Shown here piece by piece: positions 7,008-7,860 of a DNA stretch of 7,860 bases. Each line of letters begins with the position of its first letter. Position 1 is the stretch's first letter. The notes under the pieces were generated by a model. That model worked only from the letters and a program-made list of their open reading frames with translations, was not told the origin of the DNA and did not search any database. A program made the translations under genes and the position numbers. Origin of the DNA: CAYYBZ01 sp964470285 [NCBI: uncultured Oligoflexia bacterium] (lineage in GTDB: Bacteria > Bdellovibrionota_G > CAYYBZ01); assembly GCA_964470285.1 (NCBI GenBank), contig CAYYBZ010000077.1:1-7860 (forward strand), read 5' to 3'.

Positions 7008-7024
7008 TTACTGAAATTCAGTAA
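7008..7024. promoter_or_regulatory. Perfect 17-base palindrome, possible operator for murJ
   Basis: TTACTGAA-A-TTCAGTAA has 8-base arms that match perfectly around a single central base. It covers the place where the murJ -35 element would lie, 23 bases from the start codon. The size and symmetry fit a site for a dimeric transcription regulator. As RNA it would have almost no loop, so a DNA-binding role is likelier than a hairpin role. The binding factor is unknown. Confidence 0.5.
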
Positions 7025-7078
7025 CTACTTTTTCTTTACTCAGACCCGCTTAGACTCGAAAAATATTTTATCTTTCCA

Positions 7079-7145
7079 TACTCACCTCGCAGAAGTCATT
7101 GTGACAAGGATTGCTGTGAGTAGGCCGACTGAAAAGTCCTCACAG
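7079..7145. other. Foldable element with two mutually exclusive stems (candidate leader RNA or small RNA)
   Basis: Read on the plus strand, TACTCAC (7079-7085) pairs with GTGAGTA (7116-7122), enclosing a small GTCA-TTG-TGAC hairpin (7095-7105). CTGTGAG (7114-7120), sharing most of the same bases, pairs instead with CTCACAG (7139-7145) and encloses GACT-GAAA-AGTC (7127-7138), a stem with a GNRA tetraloop. The two 7-base stems cannot form together. The GNRA loop exists only if the plus strand is transcribed. On the minus strand the same pairings would lie in a longer murJ leader. It matches no riboswitch, 6S, SRP, RNase P or tmRNA consensus that I recall. Confidence 0.35.
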
Positions 7146-7250
7146 GTCCCAAGTCTTTTTATAAGGTTGAAAATTCTTAACTAAATCAATGGCAATAAAT
7201 TATGAATATATTAAACAAAATTACAAAGAAAACTGTCATTTAGATAAGGC

Positions 7251-7279
7251 TTGCCTTTTATTAGAGTTTTTGCTATAAA
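7251..7279 (+). promoter_or_regulatory. Promoter of rpmE
   Basis: TTGCCT and TATAAA are separated by the ideal 17 bases. Transcription from about 7286 gives a leader of some 27 bases that contains the AAGGA ribosome site at 7302-7306. This is the best sigma-70-type promoter in the window. No Zur-like palindrome was noticed over it. Confidence 0.65.
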
Positions 7280-7312
7280 ATCGCGTTCAAATAAGAGTTT
7301 TAAGGAACCGTT

Positions 7313-7513
7313 ATGAAAAAGAAAATTCATCCAAAATATCAAGAAACCAATGTTACATGTGCCTGCGGGTGGGAGCTTAAAACCAGGTCCACCAAAAAGG
7401 ACATAAAGGTTGAAATCTGCTCAAACTGCCATCCCTTCTATACCGGTAAACAGAAAGTAGTCGATACAGCCGGTAAGATCGAGAAGTTTAAGAAGAAGTA
7501 CAATCTTAAGTAG
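7313..7513 (+). CDS. rpmE: Ribosomal protein bL31, zinc-binding type
   Basis: bL31 bridges the central protuberance of the large subunit and the head of the small subunit. The 66-residue product is the usual size and begins [20 protein letters not shown], nearly the same as E. coli L31. The zinc ligands are intact (Cys16, Cys18, Cys36, Cys39), so this is the C+ zinc form and not the zinc-free paralogue made in zinc shortage. [12 protein letters not shown] (36-47) and the basic C-terminal helix ending KFKKKYNLK are also diagnostic. The start has AAGGA 6 bases upstream and a clear promoter. prfA follows 114 bases later on the same strand, a frequent neighbour of rpmE in bacteria. Confidence 0.98.
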   Translation: MKKKIHPKYQETNVTCACGWELKTRSTKKDIKVEICSNCHPFYTGKQKVVDTAGKIEKFKKKYNLK

Positions 7514-7589
7514 CTTTTCCCTATTTAATTTTATTTTTAAACAAAATGACACTAAGAGTGTGCAAAAATTTTGGAAATGTTTTTTTAAT

Positions 7590-7618
7590 TTGGCAATGCG
7601 GATTATTTAGTTTTTAAT
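7590..7618 (+). promoter_or_regulatory. Weak candidate promoter for prfA
   Basis: TTGGCA (7590-7595) and TTTAAT (7613-7618) are 17 bases apart. The -10 ends 9 bases before the prfA ATG, so the message would be nearly leaderless. prfA may equally be read through from rpmE, as no convincing terminator separates them. Confidence 0.35.
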
Positions 7619-7627
7619 GGTTGGAAA

Positions 7628-7860
7628 ATGTTTAAGAAATTAGAAAAAATTGAAGAAAGATTTATTGCTTTGGAAGAAAAGCTTCTTGATCCGGGGCTGG
7701 TTAAAAGACAGGCAGAGTATCAGAAAGTTCTTAAAGAAAGAGCCGATATTGAACAGATAGTATACGCCTATCGGGAATACAAAAAAGTATTTAATCAGAC
7801 GGAAGAGTCTAAGGAACTTTTAGAATCCGGCGATGAAGAAATGGAAAAAATGGCTCAGGA
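7628..7860 (+). CDS. prfA: Peptide chain release factor 1 (N-terminal part, cut by window edge)
   Basis: RF1 recognises UAA and UAG and triggers release of the finished protein from the ribosome. Only 77 residues are visible: MFKKLEKIEERFIALEEKLL, then DPGLVKRQAEYQKVLKERAD, IEQIVYAYREYKKV and an acidic run ending EEMEKMAQ. This is the N-terminal helical domain of RF1; the IVYAYREYKK block and the spacing of the DP motif favour RF1 over RF2. The PxT anticodon motif and the GGQ catalytic loop lie beyond the window, so the RF1 assignment rests on this domain and on the rpmE neighbour. The start has only a poor GGA a few bases upstream and is set by family alignment. Confidence 0.93.
   Translation, partial: MFKKLEKIEERFIALEEKLLDPGLVKRQAEYQKVLKERADIEQIVYAYREYKKVFNQTEESKELLESGDEEMEKMAQ

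Larger units (their letters stand above)
6985..7312. other. Gene-free spacer between murJ and rpmE
   Basis: These 328 bases between two divergent genes contain no credible coding sequence. They hold a -10-like hexamer and palindrome next to murJ, a tandem 10-base imperfect repeat (CTCAGACCCG then CTTAGACTCG, 7039-7058), a GC-richer foldable patch at 7079-7145, an AT-rich stretch at about 7160-7250 in which nothing is seen, and the rpmE promoter. The length exceeds what two promoters need, and the base make-up of the central patch differs from the AT-rich flanks. Confidence 0.7.

Noticed and set aside
7189-7278. 29-codon reading frame beginning MAINYEYIKQNYKEN upstream of rpmE
   Set aside because: No ribosome site at a usable distance, it overlaps the rpmE promoter elements, and it has no recognisable similarity.
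7549-7561. Hairpin ACACT-AAG-AGTGT after rpmE as a terminator
   Set aside because: The stem is only 5 AT/GC-mixed pairs and no T-run follows directly; the next T-run is about 20 bases away.
1-7860. Mobile element, CRISPR array, toxin-antitoxin or defence system
   Set aside because: No transposase, integrase, long terminal repeats, regularly spaced repeats or recognisable defence domains are visible; nearly all of the sequence is accounted for by housekeeping genes.

Overview
This 7.86 kb, AT-rich window carries mostly conserved bacterial housekeeping genes with short spacers. No tRNA, rRNA, CRISPR array, transposase or phage gene was found. The gene set suggests a two-membrane (diderm) or similar bacterium: a zinc-type L31, an endonuclease-type MutL with no sign of MutH, a DciA-type helicase loader, a MurJ flippase, a c-di-GMP cyclase and a secreted beta-propeller relic. 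The species or phylum cannot be named from this sequence. It may be an uncultured lineage, but that is a guess.

Left block, minus strand (1-3171): mutL, miaA and accA (cut by the window edge) have gaps of 12 and 35 bases, so they are probably one operon for mismatch repair, tRNA A37 prenylation and the first step of fatty acid synthesis. A promoter-like pair sits directly upstream of mutL.

Middle block (3172-4980): divergent from mutL is a well-initiated but broken gene for an exported LVIVD-type beta-propeller protein. It has a frameshift, an in-frame TAA and no 3' half. It runs tail to tail into an intact gene for a cytoplasmic protein with a Cys/His N-terminal module, an FHA domain and an active-looking GGDEF domain. 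This is the most lineage-specific part of the window.

Right block (4981-7860): a small DUF721/DciA-like gene converges on murJ (lipid II flippase). Upstream of murJ is a gene-free stretch of about 330 bases. It holds a perfect 17-base palindrome over the likely murJ -35 region, a potential structured RNA with two competing stems, and a good sigma-70-type promoter for rpmE (ribosomal protein L31). prfA (release factor 1) follows and leaves the window.

No new defence, metabolic or mobile system could be supported. The observations most worth following are the decayed propeller gene and its junction, the foldable element at 7079-7145, the murJ palindrome, the domain make-up of the cyclase, and a recurring pattern of start codons that lack a Shine-Dalgarno site and lie just after a -10-like hexamer.
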